Part shown: one piece after another, positions 1-10,882 of the stretch
Numbering within the stretch: the stretch's first letter is position 1
How the letters are laid out: every line of letters begins with the position of its first letter
Origin: Penicillus capitatus
Taxonomy: Eukaryota; Chlorophyta
Length of the DNA stretch: 64,000 bases
Direction: 5' to 3'
NCBI GenBank assembly: GCA_965649825.1
Contig: OZ287715.1
Coordinates: 175,976 to 239,975, forward strand
Program-made: the position numbers and the translations under genes
The notes under the pieces: model-generated
Seen by the model: only the letters and a program-made list of their open reading frames with translations
Databases searched by the model: none
What the model was told of the DNA's origin: nothing

Positions 1-94
1 TCGGCCAAGTCGCTTGGAGAACATGCGGACCCTCCCGGAGCGCAAACGTGCTCGAGCATTCCAGCGCACACCATCCGTCGGTCGCCGGAGGAAC

Positions 95-880
95 AAGGGT
101 CCCCCCTTGCTTCAATTGTTACGATCCTCAACTACGGTTATAAATGTTGCGACCCTCAACTACGGTTATAAATGTTGCGACCCGCCGGAGGGAACAAGGG
201 TCCCCCCTTTGCTTCGCATCCTCGCACCACCCGTCGGTCGCCGGAGGGTACAAGGGTCCCCCCTTTGCTTCAATTGTTACGATCCTCAACTACGGTTATA
301 AATGTTGCGACCCGCCGGAGGGAACAAGGGTCCCCCCTTTGCTTCGCATCCTCGCACCACCCGTCGGTCGCCGGAGGGTACAAGGGTCCCCCCTTTGCTT
401 CAATTGTTACGATCCTCAACTACGGTTATAAATGTTGCGACCCTCAACTACGGTTATAAATGTTGCGACCCGCCGGAGGGAACAAGGGTCCCCCCTTTGC
501 TTCGCATCCTCGCAGCACACCCGTCGGTCGCCGGAGGGTACAAGGGTCCCCCCTTTGCTTCAATTGTTACGATCCTCAACTACGGTTATAAATGTTGCGA
601 CCCTCAACTACGGTTATAAATGTTGCGACCCGCCGGAGGGTACTAGGGTCCCCCCTTTGCTTCGCATCCCTCGCACCACCCGTCGGTCGCCGGAGGAACA
701 AGGGTCCCCCCTTTGCTTCAATTGTTACGATCCTCAACTACGGTTATAAATGTTGCGACCCTCAACTACGGTTATAAATGTTGCGACCCGCCGGAGGGAA
801 CAAGGGTCCCCCCTTTGCTTCGCATCCTCGCACCACCCGTCGGTCGCCGGAGGAACAAGGGTCCCCCCTTGCTTCGCAAC
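95..880 (+). repeat. Satellite block of 28-bp and GTCCCCCC units, copy 1
   Basis: The 28-bp unit containing CTACGGTTATAAATG occurs singly or in pairs, alternating with GCCGGAGG..AACAAGGGTCCCCCC units that end in CGCATCCTCGCACCACCC. Single-base and dinucleotide differences (GGAACAAGG, GGTACAAGG, GGTACTAGG) mark unit subtypes. Confidence 0.9.
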
Positions 881-3800
881 CGTAGCAAATGTGTCGTCAT
901 CCCAACCGTAGCAAATGTGTCATCCCAACCGTAGCAGATGTGTCATCCCAACCGTAGCAGATGTGTCGGTCGCCGAGGTAACAAGGGTCCCCCCTTTGCT
1001 TCAATTGTTACGACCCGACGCAGGGTACAAGGGTCCCCCCTTTGCTTCAATTGTTACGACCCGACGCAGGGTACAAGGGTCCCCCTTGCTTCGCAACCGT
1101 AGCAAATGTGTCATCCCAACCGTAGCAAATGTGTCATCCCAACCGTAGCAAATGTGTCATCCCAACCGTAGCAGATGTGTCGTCGCCGAGGTAACAAGGG
1201 TCCCCCCTTTGCTTCAATTGTTACGACCCGACGCAGGGTACAAGGGTCCCCCCTTTGCTTCAATTGTTACGACCCGACGCAGGGTACAAGGGTCCCCCCT
1301 TTGCTTCAACTGTTACGACCCGCAGCCGCCGGCGACTTGAGGACCTCGATGGATGCAAACCTGCACGTGGATGCACATGGTGAACTTCTAGGAACATCCC
1401 AGTTGCTTCGGCAAGTCGTTTGGAGAACATGCGGACCCTCCGGAGCGCAAACGTGCTCGAGCATTCCAGCGCACACCATCCGTCGGTCGCCGAGGTAACA
1501 AGGGTCCCCCCTTTGCTTCAATTGTTACGACCCGACGCAGGGTACAAGGGTCCCCCCTTTGCTTCAACTGTTACGACCCGCAGCCGCCGGCGACTTGAGG
1601 ACCTCGATGGATGCAAACCTGCACGTGGATGCACATGGTGAACTTCTAGGAACATCCCAGTTGCTTCGGCCAAGTCGCTTGGAGAATATGCGGACCCTCC
1701 CGGAGCGCTAACGTGCTCGAGCATTCTAGCACACACCATCCGTCGGTCGCCGGAGGAACAAGGGTCCCCCCTTTGCTTCAATTGTTACGACCTGCAGCCG
1801 CCGGCGACTTGAGGACCTCGATGGATGCAAACCTGCACGTGGATGCACATGGTGAACTTCTAGGAACATCCCAGTTGCTTCGGCCAAGTCGCTTGGAGAA
1901 CATGCGGACCCTCCCGGAGCGCTAACGTGCTCGAGCATTCTAGCGCACACCATCCGTCGGTCGCCGGAGGAACAAGGGTCCCCCCTTGCTTCGCAACCGT
2001 AGCAAATGTGTCATCCCAACCGTAGCAGATGTGTCATCCCAACCGTAGCATATGTGTCGGTCGCCGAGGTAACAAGGGTCCCCCTTTGCTTCAATTGTTA
2101 CGACCCGACGCAGGGTACAAGGGGTCCCCCCTTTGCTTCAATTGTTACGACCCGACGCAGGGTACAAGGGTCCCCCCTTTGCTTCAATTGTTACGACCCG
2201 CAGCCGCCGGCGACTTGAGGACCTCGATGGATGCAAACCTGCACGTGGATGCACATGGTGAACTTCTAGGAACATCCCAGTTGCTTCGGCCAAGTCGTTT
2301 GGAGAACATGCGGACCCTCCCGGAGCGCAAACGTGCTCGAGCATTCCAGCGCACACCATCCGTCGGTCGCCGGAGGAACAAGGGTCCCCCCTTGCTTCGC
2401 AACCGTAGCAAATGTGTCATCGCAACCGTAGCAAATGTGTCATCCCAACCGTAGCAAATGTGTCATCCCAACCGTAGCAGATGTGTCATCCCAACCGTAG
2501 CAGATGTGTCATCCCAACCGTAGCAGATGTGTCATCCCAACCGTAGCAGATGTGTCGGTCGCCGAGGTAACAAGGGTCCCCCCTTTGCTTCAATTGTTAC
2601 GACCCGACGCAGGGTACAAGGGTCCCCCCTTTGCTTCAACTGTTACGACCCGCAGCCGCCGGCGACTTGAGGACCTCGATGGATGCAAACCTGCACGTGG
2701 ATGCACATGGTGAACTTCTAGGAACATCCCAGTTGCTTCGGCCAAGTCGTTTGGAGAACATGCGGACCCTCCCGGAGCGCAAACGTGCTCGAGCATTCCA
2801 GCGCACACCATCCGTCGGTCGCCGGAGGAACAAGGGTCCCCCCTTGCTTCGCAACCGTAGCAAATGTGTCATCGCAACCGTAGCAAATGTGTCATCCCAA
2901 CCGTAGCAGATGTGTCATCCCAACCGTAGCAAATGTGTCATCCCAACCGTAGCAGATGTGTCGGTCGCCGAGGTAACAAGGGTCCCCCCTTTGCTTCAAT
3001 TGTTACGACCCGACGCAGGGTACAAGGGTCCCCCCTTTGCTTCAACTGTTACGACCCGCAGCCGCCGGCGACTTGAGGACCTCGATGGATGCAAACCTGC
3101 ACGTGGATGCACATGGTGAACTTCTAGGAACATCCCAGTTGCTTCGGCCAAGTCGTTTGGAGAACATGCGGACCCTCCCGGAGCGCAAACGTGCTCGAGC
3201 ATTCCAGCGCACACCATCCGTCGGTCGCCGGAGGAACAAGGGTCCCCCCTTGCTTCAATTGTTACGATCCTCAACTACGGTTATAAATGTTGCGACCCTC
3301 AACTACGGTTATAAATGTTGCGACCCGCCGGAGGGAACAAGGGTCCCCCCTTTGCTTCGCATCCTCGCACCACCCGTCGGTCGCCGGAGGGTACAAGGGT
3401 CCCCCCTTTGCTTCAATTGTTACGATCCTCAACTACGGTTATAAATGTGCGACCCTCAACTACGGTTATAATTGTTGCGACCCGCCGGAGGGTACTAGGG
3501 TCCCCCCTTTGCTTCGCATCCTCGCACCACCCGTCGGTCGCCGGAGGAACAAGGGTCCCCCCTTTGCTTCAATTGTTACGATCCTCAACTACGGTTATAA
3601 ATGTTGCGACCCTCAACTACGGTTATAAATGTTGCGACCCGCCGGAGGGAACAAGGGTCCCCCCTTTGCTTCGCATCCTCGCACCACCCGTCGGTCGCCG
3701 GAGGGTACAAGGGTCCCCCCTTTGCTTCAATTGTTACGATCCTCAACTACGGTTATAAATGTTGCGACCCTCAACTACGGTTATAAATGTTGCGACCCGC

Positions 3801-5745
3801 CGGAGGGTACTAGGGTCCCCCCTTTGCTTCGCATCCTCGCACCACCCGTCGGTCGCCGGAGGAACAAGGGTCCCCCCTTTGCTTCAATTGTTACGATCCT
3901 CAACTACGGTTATAAAATGTTGCGACCCTCAACTACGGTTATAAATGTTGCGACCCGCCGGAGGGAACAAGGGTCCCCCTTTGCTTCGCATCCTCGCACC
4001 ACCCGTCGGTCGCCGGAGGAACAAGGGTCCCCCCTTGCTTCGCAACCGTAGCAAATGTGTCGTCATCCCAACCGTAGCAAATGTGTCATCCCAACCGTAG
4101 CAGATGTGTCATCCCAACCGTAGCAGATGTGTCGGTCGCCGAGGTAACAAGGGTCCCCCCTTTGCTTCAATTGTTACGACCCGACGCAGGGTACAAGGGT
4201 CCCCCCTTTGCTTCAATTGTTACGACCCGACGCAGGGTACAAGGGTCCCCCCTTGCTTCGCAACCGTAGCAAATGTGTCATCCCAACCGTAGCAAATGTG
4301 TCATCCCAACCGTAGCAAATGTGTCATCCCAACCGTAGCAGATGTGTCGGTCGCCGAGGTAACAAGGGTCCCCCCCTTTGCTTCAATTGTTACGACCCGA
4401 CGCAGGGTACAAGGGTCCCCCCTTTGCTTCAATTGTTACGACCCGACGCAGGGTACAAGGGTCCCCCCTTTGCTTCAACTGTTACGACCCGCAGCCGCCG
4501 GCGACTTGAGGACCTCGATGGATGCAAACCTGCACGTGGATGCACATGGTGAACTTCTAGGAACATCCAGTTGCTTCGGCCAAGTCGTTTGGAGAACATG
4601 CGGACCCTCCCGGAGCGCAAACGTGCTCGAGCATTCCAGCGCACACCATCCGTCGGTCGCCGAGGTAACAAGGGTCCCCCTTTGCTTCAATTGTTACGAC
4701 CCGACGCAGGGTACAAGGGTCCCCCCTTTGCTTCAACTGTTACGACCCGCAGCCGCCGGCGACTTGAGGACCTCGATGGATGCAAACCTGCACGTGGATG
4801 CACATGGTGAACTTCTAGGAACATCCCAGTTGCTTCGGCCAAGTCGCTTGGAGAATATGCGGACCCTCCCGGAGCGCTAACGTGCTCGAGCATTCTAGCA
4901 CACACCATCCGTCGGTCGCCGGAGGAACAAGGGTCCCCCCTTTGCTTCAATTGTTACGACCCGACGCAGGGTACAAGGGTCCCCCCTTTGCTTCAATTGT
5001 TACGACCTGCAGCCGCCGGCGACTTGAGGACCTCGATGGATGCAAACCTGCACGTGGATGCACATGGTGAACTTCTAGGAACATCCCAGTTGCTTCGGCC
5101 AAGTCGCTTGGAGAACATGCGGACCCTCCCGGAGCGCTAACGTGCTCGAGCATTCTAGCGCACACCATCCGTCGGTCGCCGGAGGAACAAGGGTCCCCCC
5201 TTGCTTCGCAACCGTAGCAAATGTGTCATCCCAACCGTAGCAGATGTGTCATCCCAACCGTAGCATATGTGTCGGTCGCCGAGGTAACAAGGGTCCCCCT
5301 TTGCTTCAATTGTTACGACCCGACGCAGGGTACAAGGGTCCCCCCTTTGCTTCAATTGTTACGACCCGACGCAGGGTACAAGGGTCCCCCTTTGCTTCAA
5401 TTGTTACGACCCGCAGCCGCCGGCGACTTGAGGACCTCGATGGATGCAAACCTGCACGTGGATGCACATGGTGAACTTCTAGGAACATCCCAGTTGCTTC
5501 GGCCAAGTCGTTTGGAGAACATGCGGACCCTCCCGGAGCGCAAACGTGCTCGAGCATTCCAGCGCACACCATCCGTCGGTCGCCGGAGGAACAAGGGTCC
5601 CCCCTTGCTTCGCAACCGTAGCAAATGTGTCATCGCAACCGTAGCAAATGTGTCATCCCAACCGTAGCAAATGTGTCATCCCAACCGTAGCAGATGTGTC
5701 ATCCCAACCGTAGCAGATGTGTCATCCCAACCGTAGCAGATGTGT
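880..5745 (+). repeat. 23-bp unit runs inside the satellite
   Basis: Short runs of a 23-bp unit containing CAACCGTAGC followed by AAATGTGTCATCC or AGATGTGTCATCC occur near 880-960, 1095-1175, 1990-2050, 2400-2550, 2850-2960, 4035-4130, 4260-4345, 5205-5265 and 5615-5740. The units are contiguous, without variable spacers, so they are tandem satellite rather than CRISPR. Confidence 0.85.
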
Positions 5746-6027
5746 CGGTCGCCGAGGTAACAAGGGTCCCCCCTTTGCTTCAATTGTTACGACCCGACGC
5801 AGGGTACAAGGGTCCCCCCTTTGCTTCAACTGTTACGACCCGCAGCCGCCGGCGACTTGAGGACCTCGATGGATGCAAACCTGCACGTGGATGCACATGG
5901 TGAACTTCTAGGAACATCCCAGTTGCTTCGGCCAAGTCGTTTGGAGAACATGCGGACCCTCCCGGAGCGCAAACGTGCTCGAGCATTCCAGCGCACACCA
6001 TCCGTCGGTCGCCGGAGGAACAAGGGT
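1323..6027 (+). repeat. Dispersed 180-bp satellite module, eleven copies
   Basis: The module begins CAGCCGCCGGCGACTTG and runs through CTGCACGTGGATGCACATGG to GCACACCATCCGTCGG. Copies start near 1323, 1579, 1794, 2203, 2650, 3057, 4491, 4747, 5008, 5411 and 5846; a truncated copy opens the window at 1-90. They are separated by 46-bp and 23-bp units, and copies 1-6 match 7-11 in context. Two subtypes differ at GCGCAAACG and GCGCTAACG. Confidence 0.85.
3243..4035 (+). repeat. Satellite block of 28-bp and GTCCCCCC units, copy 2
   Basis: Same unit mixture and nearly the same order as positions 95-880, placed about 3.15 kb further on. Small changes (a lost T near 3449, an extra A near 3916) show that the two copies have begun to diverge. 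Confidence 0.9.
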
Positions 6028-6028
6028 A
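6027..6028. other. Abrupt satellite/bacterial-like junction
   Basis: Left of this point the sequence is satellite (..GGAGGAACAAGGGT). Right of it, AT-richer intronless coding DNA begins with no N gap. The minus-strand reading frame runs straight out of bacterial-like protein into translated satellite. A chimeric assembly join is the simplest reading; a real insertion cannot be excluded from sequence alone. Confidence 0.75.
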
Positions 6029-9000
6029 GTTTGATAATAAATAGTTGATTGACCTTCTCCTGCATTGTCAGATATAACCACGTCATAAGAGGTAATATCA
6101 CACTCTGGTCCAGTTACATAATGGTTTTCAAAACAATAAGTCAATTCAACCAATCCTTCTCCAACGTATTCCACATTTTGATAAATCATACACCAAAAAT
6201 CTTCTTGGCAATCCATAAACCGGACCTTGAAAGTGGCAGGGCATTCTTCACCAGTTTCTTCGTCACAAAGAATGATAGTACCTGTCAATCCTTCATTTGC
6301 TACATAATAGTCCCAATCGGTAATATGTAGGAATGCGTTCAATTTAATTCATTCCACCAGGAAATATTGATGTAGGCATGGTTTAGAATGTTTAAGTATC
6401 CGCCATAATCAATGGTAGGGAAGTTACCACAGAATATATAGCCATCCGGGATCATCATTGTTACGGAATACCAATTGAAATAATCAAAAGGGTTCATATC
6501 GGCCATATTCAAACTAATAATCACTTCATCTACCGTGTTACCACCTAATACACAGCCAAAAGAATGAACTGTAAAGCTGGTTTCTAATTCTTCCGGACAA
6601 TTGCTGCTGCAAATAAGTACTTCCAGACAGAATTCGTCAGAACTTACCTGACATCCTCCGTCATTGATGTGAAGGGTAATTTTGCCTGCCATGGCAGTAG
6701 TCAGTGTTAAAGGGGTAATACTTCCAGAACCAGTGTTTAGGATGGAAATACTTCCACTTTCATCTTCCAATTGCCATTCCCAAGAGCTAAAAGACCCTGG
6801 TATCCCATTTAAAATGATATTGTTTTTATCAAGCGTTGTATCACAATATTCATAACATCCACTTAAAAAGGAAGTGAAATCAATGGCGTTATCCACAATA
6901 GTGGTGGTATTAGATGAACAGCCATTTTCATCGGTGTAGGTAACCGAATAAAAACCATTTTGGCCCGGATAGATGCATTGATCCGTAAAGTTGACGATAT
7001 TGGTACCCGACCAAACTACCTCTGTATATGGTGAAGCACAAAGTTCAATGGAATAAGGTTCACAATTAATCGGACCTTCAATGATCTCTGGGGGAGCAGG
7101 ATTCCCAAATACGGTTATGGTCGTACTTAATTCAGCACACTCCGTACCTCCGGTACCTAAGGCAATTACCCGGATATCATAAGTGCCAGGTGAAAAAATA
7201 CTTAAATCCGGGCCGTTTTCAATGTAACTGGCTGGAATAGGGTTGATTTCCCAATCATAGGTATAACCTTGGGCCGGAGTTACTGATAAAAAGGCTCCGG
7301 AACAGCCATCAATAGCTCCCATAATCCCGGTGGCAAAAGGATCAAATAATTGAAGAGGTAGCGGTTCAGGAACAAAATTACATCCATTAACATCTGTGAT
7401 AGTGACAAAATAAACATCGCTAACCATTACATACGGATTTGGAAGTGTTTCCTGTCCTGTTGGAACAGGACTCCATGAATAAGAAACAATAGCTGGACTA
7501 CCGGGATCTGGATCAAAGGATAATTCCGCCGAAGCACTGCAATCCATATAATCAAAAGAAATTTCTCCATCCATGGTATTTACGGCTATATCATATTCTG
7601 ACTAGATTGGACCGTACATCCGTAAATGGATTCAACCTGTAAATTTTACCTGGTAAGCGTTGGCAGTATTATAAGTTTTGAAAGGTTCGTAAAGCTGGCT
7701 AAACGAACCATCTCCAAAATCCCATAATACGTTCAAAACAAGCTCTTCCTGTAGGTTAGGAGTAAATTGGATGGCTTGTCCTTCACAAGTCCCAGTTTGA
7801 GAGAAACTAAATTCGGCGGAAGGAGAAGCAGGTACTATGATATCATGGCACTGTGCGCATTTGTATGGCTGAAACCCAGTTGAACCTATTCTTAGACAAG
7901 CAGAAATAGTACTTCCGGGAGAAACCCCCGCAATATTGATGGAAGATCCTGTTCCACCTTGTTGATTTCCTCCATCAATTTGATAAACCCATTCTTGTTC
8001 AACCTGTGTAGGATCCTCGAAATAATTGGATATATCATTGAGCGTGACATCATATTTATCCGGATCAGCGCTACAATCAAAATTCCATTCGAAATCCGTA
8101 ATAAAGGGAATTACCACCTGCTCAAAATCACTATCTTCGCAAAGCAATTCAATAGGTTGACCCGTTTCGGGATCTTTCACAACTTCTGTACTAATATTTA
8201 CTATACAAAGGGAATTGGGATCGTAGCTACAGAAGTCCTCAAATTCAAGGATCTGTCCAGAGCACGTTTCAATAAAAACTTGAATATCCAACTGAGTTTC
8301 AAAGGCAGAGAGCCAAACCCCGTAAACACCGGGTAAGTCTCCTAATACCAGATTGTTTTGGATGAGTTCTCCCTGATTTGAAATAGGTATGCTAGAAAAA
8401 GTATTGTCCGGCCTTCTTATTAGCCAACGAGGAGCGTAGGCGTCATCAAAATCTGTTATGGTTCCGGAAATATCAATTGCTGCACAAGGGTCTTGCTGTG
8501 AGGCAAAAGACCATTGATCGATGGTTATGGTAATATCATTATCCGGGGGAAGGGAGTCGCAGCAAGGAGTTTCACAATTGTAAAATACTGGCTCATCATC
8601 TGTGTTGGAACAAACACCATTATCCACGATTACGCTATAGTTCCCTGTTTCTGTTATGGTCACAGGTGGGGGACAATCCAGGCAAAACACTACACCATCT
8701 TTATACCAATCATATGTATAACTAGGATTGAAAGGGATTACATTTAATTGGGAGGTAAAAGGAGTTCCTTCGGGGCAAGGGAGGAAATCCAAAAAGATAA
8801 TTTCAGGTTCCGGATTGGCAATAATATCGATAAAATACACTGCTGCCGGCACACCAAAACATCCATTTGGCCGAATGGCCTTTAGAATTACCTGATGTTG
8901 CCCCGGCGTTTCGAAAATGTAATCTAAAGTGGGGGCATTCCCTCCGGGACAGGCATTCCGTCGACTTCCCACATATAACTATCTGCGGTTGTTGCATTGG

Positions 9001-9790
9001 AGGAAAAAGTAACCGTCTCTCCCTGGCAAGCCTGAGGAGGGCCCACTATTTCTAATTCAAAGGGGGTTAAGGTGACCACTAATTGGTTGGAGACATTTTG
9101 ATTACAAACAGACGAAGAAACACTTATAGTAACATCCATTGGGGTTGGATGGTAAAGCCACTGAATTTCCACCTCATCGGTGTTTTGTCCTGTAACGATA
9201 CTTCCAAGTGCCGGATCGATCGACCATTGGTAATTAAATCCTCCTGAAACAGATGCAGTATAGGATTCGTAACTGTCGGGACATGGTGTTTGATTCCCTA
9301 TAATTTCAATCTCCGGAGTCGTAATTGCCGTAACCATATAGACCGCCGTATCGGAATTACAACTGGCACCTTGATACATGGTTTCGCGCCAAACCCATAT
9401 TTCATTATCCGGAGAATCTACGGTCCAGTTATAACTGGTAAAATTTCCCGATTTTTCAGTTGGGATTCCATCTTCCCAAAAAACCCAATGGATAATATCG
9501 AAAGGAACATTATCAAAAACAAAGTAAGTGTACGTTTGATTTAAACACACTTCCGTCGGACCATTAAAGTTCATGATCTCCGGACTTTCCAACACTTCAA
9601 TGGCAAAGGTGGAAGGACAAATCGTGCTACCTCCAATAGTAACTTGTACTTCCAAGCTGTAAATGCCTGGTTCGTCAAATAGGTCGCCAGATAAATCTAC
9701 ATCTGGCCCCTCTTGGTCTGAGTCGAATAGTATTTCGGCCCCTTGATAAAGCGTCCACCTTATAGTCCCATTTGGAATCGGGCTAAGGGC
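6028..9790 (-). pseudogene. Bacteroidota-type large surface protein, partial, frameshifted
   Basis: I see one long minus-strand coding stretch cut at both ends, by the N gap at its 5' side and the satellite at its 3' side. It falls into four open pieces (about 9790-8924, 8972-7632, 7574-6339 and 6342-6028), so frameshifts lie near 8945, 7640-7595 and 6345. The protein is rich in D, N, P, C and W. It has repeated beta-sandwich-like units with motifs such as NPEPEI, SYSWSP, VTITDVNGC and LWDFGDGS, typical of PKD and Ig-like modules in large secreted adhesins of Bacteroidota, many of which use the type IX secretion system. No C-terminal sorting domain is present, as the gene is cut first. There are no introns, and base composition is clearly more AT-rich than the rest of the window. 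It is probably sequence from an associated bacterium; the indels may be sequencing errors. Confidence 0.75.
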
Positions 9791-9890
9791 NNNNNNNNNN
9801 NNNNNNNNNNNNNNNNNNNNNNNNNNNNNNNNNNNNNNNNNNNNNNNNNNNNNNNNNNNNNNNNNNNNNNNNNNNNNNNNNNNNNNNNNN
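9791..9890. other. Assembly gap of 100 N
   Basis: Exactly 100 unknown bases separate the bacterial-like stretch from the minisatellite. This is a conventional scaffold gap size, so the true distance and even the adjacency are uncertain. Confidence 0.99.
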
Positions 9891-10185
9891 CTCCCGTGGT
9901 CCGGCGGGGGGCCTCCCGTGGTCCGGCGGGGGGCCTCCCGTGGTCCGGCGGGGGGCCTCCCGTGGTCCGGCGGGGGGCCTCCCGTGGTCCAGGCGGGGGG
10001 CCTCCCGTGGTCCAGGCGGGGGGCCTCCCGTGGTCCAGGCGGGGGGCCTCCCGTGGTCCAGGCGGGGGGCCTCCCGTGGTCCAGGCGGGGGGCCTCCCGT
10101 GGTCCAGGCGGGGGGCCTCCCGTGGTCCAGGCGGGGGGCCTCCCGTGGTCCAGGCGGGGGGCCTCCCGTGGTCCAGGCGGGGGGG
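9891..10185 (+). repeat. GC-rich 22/23-bp minisatellite
   Basis: Thirteen head-to-tail copies of CTCCCGTGGTCC(A)GGCGGGGGG. The first four are 22 bp (TCCGGC) and the next nine 23 bp (TCCAGGC), giving 295 bp in all. The array ends exactly where a LINE 5' end begins. A single copy of the same motif lies at about 16740-16765 in a decayed LINE ORF1, where the minus strand reads a proline-rich linker. Long proline/arginine frames across the array are a by-product of the repeat. Confidence 0.95.
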
Positions 10186-10352
10186 CAGTCTTAAATGGCA
10201 ACGTGAGAGCTTTCTCTGTTCTGCGAATGACACAACACCGATATTCTATCAAACGGCGGAAAACAATGTCGAAGACAGAGATATTCTCTCAGACGGCGGA
10301 AAACAATGGCGAAGACCGAGTTCGCATTCCGACACATGGCATCTGAGTCATT
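10186..10352 (+). mobile_element. 5'-end fragment of the LINE at 17390
   Basis: This stretch is almost identical to 17393-17560, from GGCAGTCTTAAATGG through the ORF1 start to GAGTCATTGCAC, and then diverges. It contains the same imperfect tandem duplication of about 40 bp (CGGCGGAAAACAATG twice), whose second copy carries the ORF1 start codon. Non-LTR elements normally lose their 5' end, so a copy that keeps only the 5' end is unusual; recombination, deletion or misassembly could explain it. Confidence 0.85.
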
Positions 10353-10882
10353 GCACTCAACTAATGCAAACAATCCCAACACGATCGCCATTTCATGGCC
10401 AACGGTCGATACATCGCAGATCCATCCATCCGTTACAGTGAGCACCTCAATGTCGTCTCAAGGCTGCTGAGAATTCGTGAAGACTTCGCAGTAGATCATT
10501 GAGGTCGATGTTCGCACCTGCCCGAACCTGAATTCTGGATGATGATAATGACTGAACTGATTCGTCATGATAGAAGCATGAATTCCAGTTCCGTTTCAGC
10601 AGGTATCCTGATGTCCAGAAAACCGTTGCTGTAGTCCACAGTTCTTCCCTGTAGCATTGCGTGCAGCTTTAGGACAAACCTCTGTTAAACCGGTTGTCCG
10701 AACAGAAAATTGACCTTAGCCACAATTCTACCCATCATCTCAAATTGTCAGAGTTCTGTTGCGAGGTCAGTAGTTTTCGACTGAGAAGACTTCGAACAAC
10801 TGGCAGAATGACGAGACAGGCAAAGAGTGTTCCCTCGCACAAGATCTCTGATCTTGTTCCCGAAGAAAAAACGTCGGTGCTA
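10353..10882. other. No gene recognised
   Basis: About 530 bp between the LINE fragment and the stop codon of the AlgH-type gene. No open frame with convincing composition or homology was seen. Part is probably the 3' untranslated region of the minus-strand gene. Confidence 0.6.

Larger units (their letters stand above)
1..6027. repeat. Higher-order satellite array
   Basis: The whole stretch is tandem repeats with no credible gene. Five unit types alternate: a 28-bp unit containing CTACGGTTATAAATG, a unit ending in GTCCCCCCTTTGCTTCGCA, a 23-bp unit containing CAACCGTAGCAAATG, a 46-bp unit starting GACGCAGGGTACAAGG, and a long module of about 180 bp starting CAGCCGCCGGCGACTTG. Most share the core AACAAGGGTCCCCCC. 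The block order from 1 to about 3140 is repeated from about 3145 to 6027, with offsets of roughly 3.15-3.2 kb between matching modules. The many overlapping open frames on both strands follow from the repeats and are not genes. A subtelomeric or centromeric role is possible but nothing here proves it. Confidence 0.95.

Noticed and set aside
880-5745. 23-bp repeats as a CRISPR array
   Set aside because: Units are contiguous or nearly so, with no unique spacers of constant length, and lie in eukaryotic satellite without cas genes.
14-6048. Dozens of open frames of 60-190 codons across the satellite
   Set aside because: They are overlapping translations of the same repeats on both strands, with no start context, conserved domain or coding bias.
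9743-10441. Proline/arginine-rich frames on both strands near 10 kb
   Set aside because: They run through the N gap and the minisatellite; the composition is dictated by the 22/23-bp unit.
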